Shown one piece after another: positions 52,490 through 61,786 of a stretch of 64,000 nucleotides of DNA (position 1 is its first letter; each line of letters starts with the position of its first letter). The notes below the pieces were generated by a model. It had not been told where the DNA came from, did no database searches, and saw only the letters and a list, made by a program, of their open reading frames with translations. Origin of the DNA: Azospirillum sp. RU38E (GTDB lineage Bacteria; Pseudomonadota; Alphaproteobacteria; Azospirillales; Azospirillaceae); contig NZ_FZOI01000008.1 in assembly GCF_900188385.1 (NCBI RefSeq), positions 62,001 to 126,000 on the forward strand, given 5' to 3'. The position numbers and the translations under genes are program-made.

Positions 52490-53773
52490 ATGACACGCAG
52501 GATACGTCCCATGGATGGCTCCCCCTCCACCATTGCCCGCCCGCGCCTGACCCCTGGCATTCCTGCCGGCGGTATTGCCGCCGTGCTTATCGCCCTTGGC
52601 ATTATCGGCTGGGGCCTGGCCGCCGGCGACAGCCGTAAAGAGGACGGGGGGGAGCACAAAAGCTACAAGATCACCATCAATGATGATGGTCCGGAAGCGC
52701 CGGTGCCACCCGCAGCGCCAGCGGCCCCCGCCGCACCCATGCCCCCCATGCCGCATTTCGATCAGCGCGCCGTTGAACGGGCGGTGGAACGGGCGCAGCG
52801 GGAAATTGACCGCAATGCCACCCAGCTGGAAGCCTTGCACGCCGCCCGCCAGGGCTTGGCCGCGGCGCGTGAAAGTATGCGCAGTGCCAGCGGCAATATC
52901 CCGGATGCCGTGGACAAGGGGCTGCGGGCCGCCGAAGCCCGCATCGATGCCAAGATCGCCGCCGCCACGGCAGCCACCGCCGGCAGCGCCCAGGATGGGG
53001 TCAGCAAGGCCAGCTTCGATGCGCCCCAGGGGATTTCCCTGGTCAATCTGACCGGCGATGTGACGATCACCATCTCCAACCGCAACGACAAGATCAACCT
53101 GGAGGTGGAGGACGGCGCCCAGGGTGTGCGCACCAACCTGAAGGATGGTCTGCTGACCATCAGCCAGGGCAATGGCACGCCGGGCAGCATCCACCTGACC
53201 CTGCCAGAATCCGCCGCCATCAGCGTGATGGATCATGTCGGTGATATCAGCATCGATGGCCGGACCAACGCGCCGGTGAAGCTGCGGATGCGGCGGGGCG
53301 ATGTTTCCGCCGACCGGGTCGGCCCCGCCGAAATCACCTTGCTGGAAACCGGATCGGTTTCCATCGACCGGGTGGATGGGCCGCTGAAGGCCGCCATCCA
53401 GGGGTCTGGTTCCCTTGCCATCGGCCGGGTCGAAACGCTGGCGCTGGAGGTCAATGGCCATGGCGAAGTGTCGGTGGACCGGGTGAATGATGCCACCAAG
53501 ATCAGCGTTCCCGGCTATGCCGACGTGAATATCAACCGGGTCAACGGTCCGGTGAAGGTGGATTTCTCCGGTGCTGGCAAGCTGGGGATTACCGAAGGCC
53601 GGGCGGAACCGCTGGATGTCAATCTCAGCGGTGCGGGTGAGGTGCGGTTCGATGGGACCGCCGTCAACCCGCGCATCAATGCCAGCGGCTCCGGCTCCGT
53701 CCATATCGCCCGCAAGGAAGGCAATACCCAGTTCAACAGCAGTGGCAGCGGCAGCATCCATGTCGGGGAATGA
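52490..53773 (+). CDS. Membrane-anchored beta-solenoid-like protein (DUF2807/GIN-like)
   Basis: 427 residues. An N-terminal membrane helix (about 25-45, GIPAGGIAAVLIALGIIGWGLAAG) is followed by a Pro/Ala linker, a charged coiled helix (AVERAVERAQREIDRNATQLEALHAARQGL) and a long region with a repeated strand pattern (SFDAPQGISLVNLTGDVTITISNRND, VGDISIDGRTNAPVKLRMRRGDVSADRVG, SVSIDRVDGPLK, EVSVDRVNDAT, DVNINRVNGPVK), ending in SGSGSVHIARKEGNTQFNSSGSGSIHVGE. It resembles the GIN-domain/DUF4097 adhesin head. It should sit outside the inner membrane; ligand unknown. A strong terminator follows. Confidence 0.7.
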   Translation: MTRRIRPMDGSPSTIARPRLTPGIPAGGIAAVLIALGIIGWGLAAGDSRKEDGGEHKSYKITINDDGPEAPVPPAAPAAPAAPMPPMPHFDQRAVERAVERAQREIDRNATQLEALHAARQGLAAARESMRSASGNIPDAVDKGLRAAEARIDAKIAAATAATAGSAQDGVSKASFDAPQGISLVNLTGDVTITISNRNDKINLEVEDGAQGVRTNLKDGLLTISQGNGTPGSIHLTLPESAAISVMDHVGDISIDGRTNAPVKLRMRRGDVSADRVGPAEITLLETGSVSIDRVDGPLKAAIQGSGSLAIGRVETLALEVNGHGEVSVDRVNDATKISVPGYADVNINRVNGPVKVDFSGAGKLGITEGRAEPLDVNLSGAGEVRFDGTAVNPRINASGSGSVHIARKEGNTQFNSSGSGSIHVGE

Positions 53774-53785
53774 GCCTTCCCCGAC

Positions 53786-54013
53786 ATGATTAAAAAGCCG
53801 CCACCCCGCCCGCCCCGCTCTTCCAGCCCCGCCACCGAAAACGGTGGCGGGGCTTTTGACGACCGGTTGAAGGCGGCGGAGCTGGAACGGCTGCGCCGGC
53901 AGGCGACCGACAGCCGGCTGCGCGAAAAGCTGCAGGAGGCCGCCAAGGCGCGCGGCGATGATCCCTATCAGCTGCTGGCCCAGGCCATCCGCCGGATGCT
54001 GCGCGGGGAATAG
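53786..54013 (+). CDS. Possible small protein of unknown function
   Basis: 75 residues starting 12 bases after the previous stop. The N-terminal third is Pro/Ser-rich and overlaps the hairpin of a terminator; the C-terminal two-thirds is a strongly amphipathic charged helix (RLKAAELERLRRQATDSRLREKLQEAAKARGDDPYQLLAQAIRRML). No SD is obvious. It may be real only from a later start, or spurious; the composition is the sole support. Confidence 0.35.
   Translation: MIKKPPPRPPRSSSPATENGGGAFDDRLKAAELERLRRQATDSRLREKLQEAAKARGDDPYQLLAQAIRRMLRGE
53825..53857 (+). terminator. Rho-independent terminator after the beta-solenoid gene
   Basis: 13-bp stem AGCCCCGCCACCG/CGGTGGCGGGGCT with loop AAAA followed by TTT, 52 bases after the stop of the preceding gene. 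Confidence 0.8.
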
Positions 54014-54217
54014 CGCCGGATTGCCCTGAAAAAAACAGAGCTACCCCCAATTAAGGCAAATCCGCTGCAATCCCGACACGGGAATAGCGCAGCAATTCCC
54101 GCAAGCCGCCCGGGAGCGGCCAATCCGCCACCATCTTCCCCTGGCTTTATATAGCTGTCGGGCAACAGAGCGCACCCCGCGCAACGCCGACAGACGAACG
54201 AAGTTCGGAGGAATAAA

Positions 54218-54703
54218 ATGCGTAGCTCCATGTTGCTGATGGCTGGTTTGACCGCCGCCCTGCTGGCCGGCACCGCCCAGGCCCAGCTGGTCGGAAATGC
54301 CACCGGCGCCGTGGGTGCCGCTTCCCAGGGCCTGACCGCCAGCGCCAGCACCGGCGCACAGGTCACCAGCCCGGTTACGGAAACCGTCGGCAGCGCTGTC
54401 AAGAAGACCGAGCACACCGCCCACACGGCGGGTGGCAAGGTGGAGAAGGCCGGCGACAAGGCCGAGCACCAGGGCAAGCACATCGTGGACAAGGCCAAGA
54501 CCGAGGCCAAGGAAGCGGCTGCCGTGACCGGTGGTGCCGCCGCGAAGACCGAAGCCGCTGTCACGCCCACCCCGGCCGCCCCGGCGGCGACGGTTGGCAC
54601 CACCGCCAGCACCAGCACCGCCACGCCGGCCGCCAAGGCCGATGTGAAGACGGAGGTGAAGGCGGAAGCCAAGACCGACGCCAAGACTGCGACGCCGAAG
54701 TAA
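54218..54703 (+). CDS. Exported Ala/Lys-rich protein, tandem paralogue 1
   Basis: 161 residues. Signal peptide MRSSMLLMAGLTAALLAGTAQAQ; the mature protein is rich in Ala, Thr and Lys with KTEHTAHTAGGKVEKAGDKAEHQGKHIVDKAKTEAKEAA, then a Pro/Thr-rich part and a KADVKTEVKAEAKTDAKTATPK end. Low complexity like histone H1 or AlgP-type proteins, but exported. The next gene has the same signal peptide and end. Function unknown. Confidence 0.75.
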   Translation: MRSSMLLMAGLTAALLAGTAQAQLVGNATGAVGAASQGLTASASTGAQVTSPVTETVGSAVKKTEHTAHTAGGKVEKAGDKAEHQGKHIVDKAKTEAKEAAAVTGGAAAKTEAAVTPTPAAPAATVGTTASTSTATPAAKADVKTEVKAEAKTDAKTATPK

Positions 54704-54743
54704 CCCATCCCCCTTCATTCTGACGATATTCAGGAGAGATCAC

Positions 54744-55076
54744 ATGTCCCGTTCCATGATGCTGATCGCCGGTCTGACCGCCGCCCTGTTTGCCGGTGCC
54801 GCCCAGGCCCAGACCGCCACCCCCGCTGCCACCCCGGCCAGCCCCAGCACCCCGGTGACCAGCACCGCGACCCCGGCAACCCCGGCGGCCACCACCCCGG
54901 CCCCGGCCGCCAAGACCGAGGCAAAGCCCGAAGCCAAGGCTGAAACCGCCGGCAAGGTGGAACACAACACCCATCAGACCGCCGAAAGCGCCAAGCACCA
55001 CAAGGGCAAGCACAAGACGGATAAGGCCAAGACGGAGGCTGCCAAGCCGGACGCCCCGGCGGCGACGCCCAAGTAA
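54744..55076 (+). CDS. Exported Ala/Lys-rich protein, tandem paralogue 2
   Basis: 110 residues with near-identical signal peptide (MSRSMMLIAGLTAALFAGAAQAQ) to the gene 40 bases upstream. The mature part is Thr/Pro/Ala-rich (TPAATPASPSTPVTSTATPATPAATTPAP) then EAKPEAKAETAGKVEHNTHQTAESAKHHKGKHKTDKAKTEAA. A duplication pair; the His/Lys content might bind polyanions or metals (inference). A terminator follows. Confidence 0.72.
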   Translation: MSRSMMLIAGLTAALFAGAAQAQTATPAATPASPSTPVTSTATPATPAATTPAPAAKTEAKPEAKAETAGKVEHNTHQTAESAKHHKGKHKTDKAKTEAAKPDAPAATPK

Positions 55077-55097
55077 CACCATCAAGAAGACGAAACG

Positions 55098-55126
55098 CCC
55101 CGGCGGCCCCTTCCGCCGGGGTTTTT
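55098..55126 (+). terminator. Rho-independent terminator after the tandem exported proteins
   Basis: Stem CCCCGGCGG/CCGCCGGGG with a 6-base loop, followed by TTTTT. Confidence 0.85.
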
Positions 55127-55146
55127 CATGTGGAACAGGCTGCTGA

Positions 55147-57549
55147 TCAATTCTCCGGCCGCAGGGTCAGCGTCCAGCGGGCGGCACCGGGCAGGAAGGG
55201 CGTGGGGTTGCCCGCCACCCAATCCTGATGACCCGCCAGATAATAGGGGGAGAGCGGGTTGCCGCTCTGACTGCCCGGCATGTGGAAATAGCCTTCCTTC
55301 TCCCGACCGGGCGAGACGCTGAACCGTTCGCTGGCGCCAAACCCCGGCGCTTGCGCGCGGGGCTGCAGCGCGTCGCCCGGCAACGGCACATCTGGCGGAT
55401 CGGTCAGCCAGGCCAGCGGCGGCAGGATGCGGGCCAGCGGGTGGCCGACACCGGCCTTGTTGCGGGCACCCCATGTATAGGCGTCCACACCGCCGGCCTG
55501 ATTGATGTTACCGGCAAGGTCGGTCAGCACGGCGGCCAGCAGCGCATCCCAATCGGCATAACCGGGCGGCACCAAGGCAGCGGGGCGCTGTTCCAGCAGG
55601 CGGCGCAGGGGGGCTTCCATCTGGCGGGCCATCTCCCGCCGGCCGGGCTTTTCCGTCAGCCCCAGATAGGCACCATAAAGCCGCTGCGCCACGCCCTGCC
55701 GGAATTCCCGCACCAGCCGGTACCCCACACTGTCCGGCACGGCCCGCCCGCCCCAGTTTTGCACCGGGCCGACCAGGGCGGCCAGGGCCGGATCGTCCTT
55801 ATGCCGGCCGAGTGCCGCCAGCATCTGGCCCTGCCAGAAATCCAGCACCCCGCCCCGGTCATCCAATTGGATGGCCAGCATATCCTTGGGCGCGAACTGT
55901 TGGCGAGCCAGCAGCGCATCGCGGATTTGCCCCTGCCGGGCCCCCATATCATAGCCGCCATCGCCCAGCAGCGCATAGGCGGCCCCGCCGACGATGCGGG
56001 CATTGGCCGTCCAGATCCGTTGATCATCCGGGTTCAGGGTGGTGGGTATCTGATCGGGCGAGACCATGCCGACCCAGCCCCGCCGGCCATCGGCCCAACT
56101 GGTGGGCAGCCGCCCATCCTGGCCGAACCGGTGCGGCACAGCGCCGATCACCGTCCAGGCCACGTTGCCGGCGCTGTCCGTCACCACCAGATTCTGCTGC
56201 GGCTGGCGGGCGGTATGGGCGATATTGATCGCGTCGGCCACGCTGCGCGCCCGTTCCAGCCCCAGCAAGCCATGCAGGTTGATGGCGTCGGGGTCATGCG
56301 CCGTCCAGCGCACGGAAAGCCGCCGCCCCTGCCCATCGCGGCCCACCACCGGGCCCCAGATGCTCTCTTCCACCTCCAGCGTCTGGCAATCGGCCCAGGC
56401 GGGACAAATCTGTTCCGTCACCCGGGTAAGGGCGCGGGGACCATCGGGCGTCTGGTACTGATCGGCGGCCCCCTCCACCGGGTCCAGCACCACCAGATCG
56501 GCCGTATCGATATAGGAATTGGTATAGCCCCAGGCGATGCGCCCATTGCTGCCGGCCACCACCAGCGGCGTGCCCGGCAGGGTGGCACCGGTGACATCCA
56601 GATCCGGCTCCGTACCGCCGGCCATTTTCAGCCGGGCGCGGTACCAGGTGCCGGGCACCGACAGGCCCAGATGCATATCGTTGGCCAGCAGCCCGGCCCC
56701 CGTGCCCGTCAAACCGCCGCCCACGGCCCAGCCATTGCTGCCAAAGGCCGATCCGGGGGTCAGCAGCGGGGCCAGCAGGGCGGCCTTGGCCGCCGGGGCC
56801 GTGGCCAGCCCCGGCGGCAGGGCGGCTGGCATGGGCGGTTCCGGCAATTGGCTGCCATCCAGCGCGCTGTCCAGGGGGGTGCCGCGCGGGAACAGGAAAT
56901 CCGTCAGTTCCGGCCCCAGCCGATCCTGTGCGGCGGCCAGCGCGCGGTCCTGCCCAGCGGTGCCGCCATCCTGCAAATCCAGATACATGGCAAAGGCGGC
57001 CAGGATGCTGTCTTCGGCCTTCCAGGGCTGGGGGCTGGCCAGCAGCAGCGCATATTCAAAGGGCCGCGCACCCAGTGCGTCCAGTCCGGCATTCACCCCT
57101 TCGGCATAGGCTTCCAGCAGGGCGCGTTCATCCGCATCCATGCTGGCGATGATCTGCCCGGCACGGTGGCGGAACCGGTGCAGGCGGCGGGCCTTGTCAA
57201 TCTCCACCACCGGACCGATCGGGCCCAGCAGCGCGGATAATTCCCCGGCCGAGGCGCGGCGGATCAGATCCATCTGGAAAAACCGTTCCTGCCCATGCAG
57301 GAACCCCAGGGCGCGGGCCAGATCGGCGCGGCTGCGCGCCTCCACCAGCGGCACACCCTGGCTGTCGCGGGCGATGGAGACGGGGCCATCCAGGCCGGGG
57401 ACCGGCCTTGTCCCGTCCAGCGCCGGGCGGGAGGCATAGAGTGTCCAGCCGACACCGCCGGCGGCCAGGGCGACAATGCCGGCAATACCGGCCAGCCCAT
57501 AACCCAGAACCCGGCCCAATCGCCGGGCCACCCCACGCCTGCCACCCAA
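55147..57549 (-). CDS. Penicillin acylase family (Ntn hydrolase) protein
   Basis: About 800 residues from a TTG with CAGGGGG upstream (a TTG 21 codons earlier is possible). An N-terminal hydrophobic segment (YGLAGIAGIVALAAGGVGWTLYAS) anchors or exports it. The alpha part begins VSIARDSQGVPLVEARSRADLARALGFLHGQERFFQMDLIRR; the autocatalytic junction is FGSNGWAVGG, with the Ser as N-terminal nucleophile of the beta chain. Such enzymes hydrolyse beta-lactams, acyl-homoserine lactones or other amides. Substrate unknown. Read leftward, downstream of the MscS gene. Confidence 0.88.
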   Translation of the reverse strand: MGGRRGVARRLGRVLGYGLAGIAGIVALAAGGVGWTLYASRPALDGTRPVPGLDGPVSIARDSQGVPLVEARSRADLARALGFLHGQERFFQMDLIRRASAGELSALLGPIGPVVEIDKARRLHRFRHRAGQIIASMDADERALLEAYAEGVNAGLDALGARPFEYALLLASPQPWKAEDSILAAFAMYLDLQDGGTAGQDRALAAAQDRLGPELTDFLFPRGTPLDSALDGSQLPEPPMPAALPPGLATAPAAKAALLAPLLTPGSAFGSNGWAVGGGLTGTGAGLLANDMHLGLSVPGTWYRARLKMAGGTEPDLDVTGATLPGTPLVVAGSNGRIAWGYTNSYIDTADLVVLDPVEGAADQYQTPDGPRALTRVTEQICPAWADCQTLEVEESIWGPVVGRDGQGRRLSVRWTAHDPDAINLHGLLGLERARSVADAINIAHTARQPQQNLVVTDSAGNVAWTVIGAVPHRFGQDGRLPTSWADGRRGWVGMVSPDQIPTTLNPDDQRIWTANARIVGGAAYALLGDGGYDMGARQGQIRDALLARQQFAPKDMLAIQLDDRGGVLDFWQGQMLAALGRHKDDPALAALVGPVQNWGGRAVPDSVGYRLVREFRQGVAQRLYGAYLGLTEKPGRREMARQMEAPLRRLLEQRPAALVPPGYADWDALLAAVLTDLAGNINQAGGVDAYTWGARNKAGVGHPLARILPPLAWLTDPPDVPLPGDALQPRAQAPGFGASERFSVSPGREKEGYFHMPGSQSGNPLSPYYLAGHQDWVAGNPTPFLPGAARWTLTLRPEN

Positions 57550-57636
57550 GATCGCCCCCTGTTCAGGATCAAGACCGGCGGCAGTGTGGTGGAAAACCGG
57601 GCCGGGATGCAAGGCGGGGATGTGGGGCCGGTTGCC

Positions 57637-59982
57637 TCAGCCCTCCCCCGCCTTTTGTGCCGGGCCGATCAGCGTTGCCCCATCCCCCAGATGCAGTGTG
57701 CGCTGCGGAAAGGGAATGGTGATGCCTTCTTCGGCAAAGCGGATGCGCATACGCCGGTTGAATTCGCGCCCCACGCTCCATTGCTGGATCGGCCGTGTCT
57801 TCAACCGCGCCTTGATAACAACGGCACTGTCCTGGAATGCATCCACGCCCGCCACATCCAGCGGCGCCAGCATGGCGGCGGCATAGGCGGGCTCGGCGCG
57901 CATCTGCTCGGCAATGTCGCGCAGCACGGCGACCACCCGGTCCGTATCCTCCTTATAATCGATGGAGACATTCAGCACATAGAAGCTGAAATCCTTGGTC
58001 ATGTTGGTGGCGGTGGTGATGGAACTGAACGGGATGGTATGGACCGATCCGTCATAATCGCGCAGGCGGATGGTACGGATGGTGATGGCCTCCACCGACC
58101 CGCCCTTGCCGCCGACATTCACCACATCCCCCACCGACAACGTATCCTCGATCAGCATGAACAGGCCGGTGATGACATCCTTCACCAGGGTCTGGGCACC
58201 AAAGCCGATGGCCAGACCCACCACCCCGGCACCGGCCAGCAGCGGGGCGATATTGACGCCCAGTTCCGCCAGCACGATCAGCCCCACCATGGTGATCATC
58301 AAGATCATCAGGGCGTTGCGGGCCAGCGGCAGCAGGGTGCGCATCCGGGCCGACCGCTGAATGGCGGTGCCGCTGTCATCGGTGGCATTCAGATAGCGGT
58401 GGATGGCACCCGCAACCATCTCCCAGGCGATCAGCGCCAGGGTCAGCACCAGGAAGATAGTGACGGCCGATGCGGTGATGCGCTGGCCGAAATTGGTGTC
58501 GAACCAGCCCAGCGCATTGGCCCCCCAGGCCTGCAGTAGCAGCACCAGGGTGAAAAACCACAACAACCCTTTCAACAGCCTGTGCAGGACGGGCAGATAG
58601 CGGTTGGCACGGTTTTCAAGGCCGGGGAACTGGGCCTGCAGCTCTGGCGAAATGGCGAAGCCGCGCCGCATGGTGCGGTCCAGCCCCTCGGCCAGCAGGC
58701 GGGAGCCGATCAGGATGGCGCCGGTCACCAGCGTGGCCCGCAGCACGAATTCAAAACCGCCGGCAATCTCCAGCACCCAGATGAAATAGATGGCCGACAG
58801 ATAAAGGATGGCCAGGATATGCCAGACATCGGCCAGCCGGCGGCGCACCGCCTTCACGGCCCGGCCGCGATGGACCGTATGGCTGACGACGGCTGCCTCC
58901 GCAGGCTGGCCTGCAGAAGGGGCAGCAGGGGCGCCCAGTTCGGCGTCGCTGCCCCCGCTTTCCCCGGCCACCACGGCCTGCAGGGCGGCATCGGCCGGGT
59001 CGGTTTCCGGATGGTCCGGATCGGGGCGCAGATGGTCGCCTCGCACCCAGGCCGCCACCGACTGGCGGTTCTGCAGGATCAGGATGATCAGCATCACCGT
59101 CACCAGCAGCCCCACCAGCTTCAACCCGGCGGCATAGGGCTTGGCCGGCAGGCCCAGCACCAGGGCCGCCTGGGCGATGAAATAGCCATAAACGCCGATG
59201 ATGACGATGCGCCGGACCCAGATCAGCAGATAATGCGCCGTCTCGTCACTGACCGGCACCAGCCGCAGATTGGCTGTGCTGGGCGACAGCAGGAACCGGG
59301 TGATGACCAGGGTGCCCTGCACGATCAGGCTGGCATTAAGGATGGTGAGCGAGGCCAGCCGCACGGCGCGCGGCGCCTCGCTGGCCGACAGCACGCCGAA
59401 CCCGGCCAGGGCGAAGGCGGCCATGGGCAGCAGATCGATCAGCAGCCGCACCGTCAGCAGCGGCAGCTTGGTCCACCAATGGATACCGTTGCGGGCCCCC
59501 AAGGCGTTGCGCGGGCGGCGCAGCAGCCAGATGGCGATCCAGCGCGCGGCATAGCCGGCACCGATGATGGCCGCCAGATGCAGGGCCAGCCGCAGCCAGT
59601 TATCCCGCTTCACCGGATCGGCCACCTGCTGGTTTAGCCAGCGCAGGGCATGGGGCGTGTCGATCACCGCCCGCCCGGCCTCGGCAATCTGCTGGCTCAC
59701 CTCCTCCACCCGGTCGGACAGGGTGGACAGGAAGCGGCTGCCCAGGCTGCTGGCCGGGGCTTCGGCCCCCTGGCGCTTTTGCTCAACCGCCTGCAGCGCC
59801 TTCAACTGGGCCAGCAGCGCATCACGCTTGGCCGGGTCTTCCAGCGTCTGGATCAGGGCATTGACCTGTTTGGCATCCACCGCCGGGTCAGCGGCGGGGG
59901 CTTGGCTTTGCGCCGGCGCCGGGCCGGCAACGATGAACAGGCAGAACAGGCTGAGCAACAGCAGGCGAATAAGGCGGGACAT
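57637..59982 (-). CDS. Large MscS-type mechanosensitive channel
   Basis: 781 residues, much longer than MscS (286), so of the MscK/YbdG-like group. A signal peptide (LIRLLLLSLFCLFIVAGPAPAQS) leads to a periplasmic helical part (VNALIQTLEDPAKRDALLAQLKALQAVEQKR), about ten membrane helices, and the MscS core: GAGVVGLAIGFGAQTLVKDVITGLFMLIEDTLSVGDVV (pore helix and beta domain). It protects against hypo-osmotic shock. ATG at 59982 gives the signal peptide at the start. The acylase gene follows closely. Confidence 0.9.
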   Translation of the reverse strand: MSRLIRLLLLSLFCLFIVAGPAPAQSQAPAADPAVDAKQVNALIQTLEDPAKRDALLAQLKALQAVEQKRQGAEAPASSLGSRFLSTLSDRVEEVSQQIAEAGRAVIDTPHALRWLNQQVADPVKRDNWLRLALHLAAIIGAGYAARWIAIWLLRRPRNALGARNGIHWWTKLPLLTVRLLIDLLPMAAFALAGFGVLSASEAPRAVRLASLTILNASLIVQGTLVITRFLLSPSTANLRLVPVSDETAHYLLIWVRRIVIIGVYGYFIAQAALVLGLPAKPYAAGLKLVGLLVTVMLIILILQNRQSVAAWVRGDHLRPDPDHPETDPADAALQAVVAGESGGSDAELGAPAAPSAGQPAEAAVVSHTVHRGRAVKAVRRRLADVWHILAILYLSAIYFIWVLEIAGGFEFVLRATLVTGAILIGSRLLAEGLDRTMRRGFAISPELQAQFPGLENRANRYLPVLHRLLKGLLWFFTLVLLLQAWGANALGWFDTNFGQRITASAVTIFLVLTLALIAWEMVAGAIHRYLNATDDSGTAIQRSARMRTLLPLARNALMILMITMVGLIVLAELGVNIAPLLAGAGVVGLAIGFGAQTLVKDVITGLFMLIEDTLSVGDVVNVGGKGGSVEAITIRTIRLRDYDGSVHTIPFSSITTATNMTKDFSFYVLNVSIDYKEDTDRVVAVLRDIAEQMRAEPAYAAAMLAPLDVAGVDAFQDSAVVIKARLKTRPIQQWSVGREFNRRMRIRFAEEGITIPFPQRTLHLGDGATLIGPAQKAGEG

Positions 59983-60163
59983 GGGAACGGCGTCTCCGGC
60001 GGGCGGCAATCATTTGGGCGACACATTAGACAGGCTGTTTCATACTGCCAACCTGCCGTGCGGTGTAGGGCTGGCCATTCGGCCTATACCGATGGCGGCG
60101 CATGGGGCATTTGCCCATGGCCCCCCTCGCCCTGGGTGCGGTGCCTCGCTATCTTGTACCAAG

Positions 60164-60180
60164 GGTCATGTCTCATGACC
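60164..60180. promoter_or_regulatory. Small palindrome in front of the molybdoprotein gene
   Basis: GGTCATG-TCT-CATGACC (7-base arms) about 87 bases before the start at 60267. A further hairpin CAGCGCCC/GGGCGCTG lies at 60206-60230. These might be operator and leader structure; no regulator gene is adjacent. Confidence 0.4.
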
Positions 60181-60266
60181 TTTGTAGGCCACAAGCTGCC
60201 AGAAGCAGCGCCCGGCGTTTGAGGGCGCTGTTAAATACCAAGCTATCCAACTGCGGACGTAAAAAC

Positions 60267-60929
60267 ATGGCACAGGAAGAGGGACCGGCCGGCGTACCCA
60301 ACGCCAAGCTGGTGCAGAGCAAGCAGCAATGGGCCGCCGAGGGCCGGCTGATGACCGGCACGGCCGCCCCGCGCAGTGACCGGCTGCCGCCTGGCCAGCG
60401 GCTGGTGAAGAACTGGCCGGTGCTGGATCTGGGAATTCAGCCGGAAGTGCCGCTGGAACAATGGGAACTGACCATCGACGGGCTGGTGGAAAATCCGCTG
60501 ACCTGGGGCTGGACCGATTTCCGCACCCAGCCGCCCTTCACCGATGTATCGGACATCCACTGCGTCACTGCCTGGTCACGCTATGACAATCAGTGGGAAG
60601 GCGTGTCGGCCCGGCATATCCTGGCCCTTGTGCGGCCGCTGGCCGAGGCCCGGCATGTGATCTTCCATTCCTATGATGGCTATACCACCAACGTCGCCTT
60701 GTCGGTGTTCGACGATGCTGACGTGTTGCTGGCCCATAGCTGGGAAGGCAAGCCGCTGAGCGTGGAACATGGCGGGCCGGTGCGCGCCATCGTGCCGAAA
60801 TTCTATTTCTGGAAGTCCGCGAAATGGATCAAGCGGATTGAGTTCGTCGCCGACGACCGCCCCGGTTTCTGGGAGGAACGTGGCTATCATAATGAAGGCG
60901 ATCCCTGGACCGAACAGCGCTATGGCTGA
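60267..60929 (+). CDS. YedY-like molybdopterin-dependent oxidoreductase
   Basis: 220 residues with the sulfite-oxidase fold: VPLEQWELTIDGLVENPLTWGWTDF, the molybdenum-binding Cys99 in DIHCVTAWSRYDNQWEGVSARHIL, and VIFHSYDGYTTNVALSVFDDADVLLAHSWEGKPLSVEHGGPVRAIVPKFYFWKSAKWIKRIEF. No signal peptide is seen, unlike exported MsrP/YedY, so it may be cytoplasmic. Longer in-frame starts upstream would cover the palindrome. Substrate unknown. Confidence 0.88.
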   Translation: MAQEEGPAGVPNAKLVQSKQQWAAEGRLMTGTAAPRSDRLPPGQRLVKNWPVLDLGIQPEVPLEQWELTIDGLVENPLTWGWTDFRTQPPFTDVSDIHCVTAWSRYDNQWEGVSARHILALVRPLAEARHVIFHSYDGYTTNVALSVFDDADVLLAHSWEGKPLSVEHGGPVRAIVPKFYFWKSAKWIKRIEFVADDRPGFWEERGYHNEGDPWTEQRYG

Positions 60930-60976
60930 TTACCACCCCGCCCCGGCCGGTGTACCCGGTCGGGGCGGGGGGTATC

Positions 60977-61786
60977 TCAGCGCACCCAGTCACGCATGCC
61001 ATAGCGGCTCAGCAACTGCGCCAGCTGACCATTTTTGCGCATTTCCGCCAGCTTGGCGTCGATCAGCTCGGCATAGGCCTTGGCATTGGGATCCTTGGGC
61101 GAAAAGCCGATGGACACATCGCTGGGTTCCCCCAGTGGCACATAGCTGAACAGGTTGCGATAGCCCTTGGATTCCAGCAGATAATCGATGACGTTGCTGT
61201 CTTCGACCATGGCGTCGATCTTGCCTTCGATCAGCATGTTCACCAGATCCTCGGTGACATTGTCACCCGACACCCGCACCATGTTGGGCAGGGACTTGTT
61301 GGCATCGATGAAGGCGTTCACCGCTTCGCTGTAGAAATAATCGGTGATGGAACCGAAACGCACGCTTTTCAGCGGGTCCAGGTTCTTATCGCTGAGCCCC
61401 GCCAGTTCCTTGCCGCGCCGGATGACCAGGGTCGGCCGGGACAGGCCCAAGGGGGATTTCGGATAGATCAGTTCCGGCGCCTCGGTCTGAACAGCCCCCA
61501 GGGCGCCGGTAACCTCGCCGGTCTTGACCGCCGCCAGTACCTTGGTCCAGGGCATCATGGCGTAACTGACCTTGTGGCCGGCCGGTTCCAAAGCCGCCTT
61601 GGCAATTTCCACCAGATAACCGGGTCGCGCACCCGCTTCGCAATTATAGGGGCACCAGGCATCGGCCCGCAGCGCCACATCAGCGGCGGCGGCACCAGCG
61701 GTCCCCAAGGCCAGCGCCGCGAGCAGCGGCGCAACACGCCGCAAGGCCAGTTTGCACAAAACGGTAAAAAAACGCGAAATAGCCAT
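60977..61786 (-). CDS. Periplasmic substrate-binding protein (family 3)
   Basis: 269 residues, signal peptide about 1-35 (RRVAPLLAALALGTAGAAAA). The family 3 pattern is visible: WCPYNCEAGARPGYLVEIAKAALEPAGHKVSYAMMPWTKVLAAVKTGEVTGALGAVQTEAPELIYPKSPLG and YAELIDAKLAEMRKNGQLAQLLSRYGM. It should bind an amino acid or organic compound. No ABC genes are adjacent, so it may be a sensor or an orphan. Convergent with the molybdoprotein gene. Confidence 0.85.
   Translation of the reverse strand: MAISRFFTVLCKLALRRVAPLLAALALGTAGAAAADVALRADAWCPYNCEAGARPGYLVEIAKAALEPAGHKVSYAMMPWTKVLAAVKTGEVTGALGAVQTEAPELIYPKSPLGLSRPTLVIRRGKELAGLSDKNLDPLKSVRFGSITDYFYSEAVNAFIDANKSLPNMVRVSGDNVTEDLVNMLIEGKIDAMVEDSNVIDYLLESKGYRNLFSYVPLGEPSDVSIGFSPKDPNAKAYAELIDAKLAEMRKNGQLAQLLSRYGMRDWVR

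Noticed and set aside
55228-57240. Long rightward frame of about 670 codons
   Set aside because: It is antisense to the penicillin acylase gene and has low-complexity composition.
57295-59637. Two long rightward frames within the MscS and acylase genes
   Set aside because: They are antisense to clear genes, with Gly/His/Gln-rich content typical of shadow frames.
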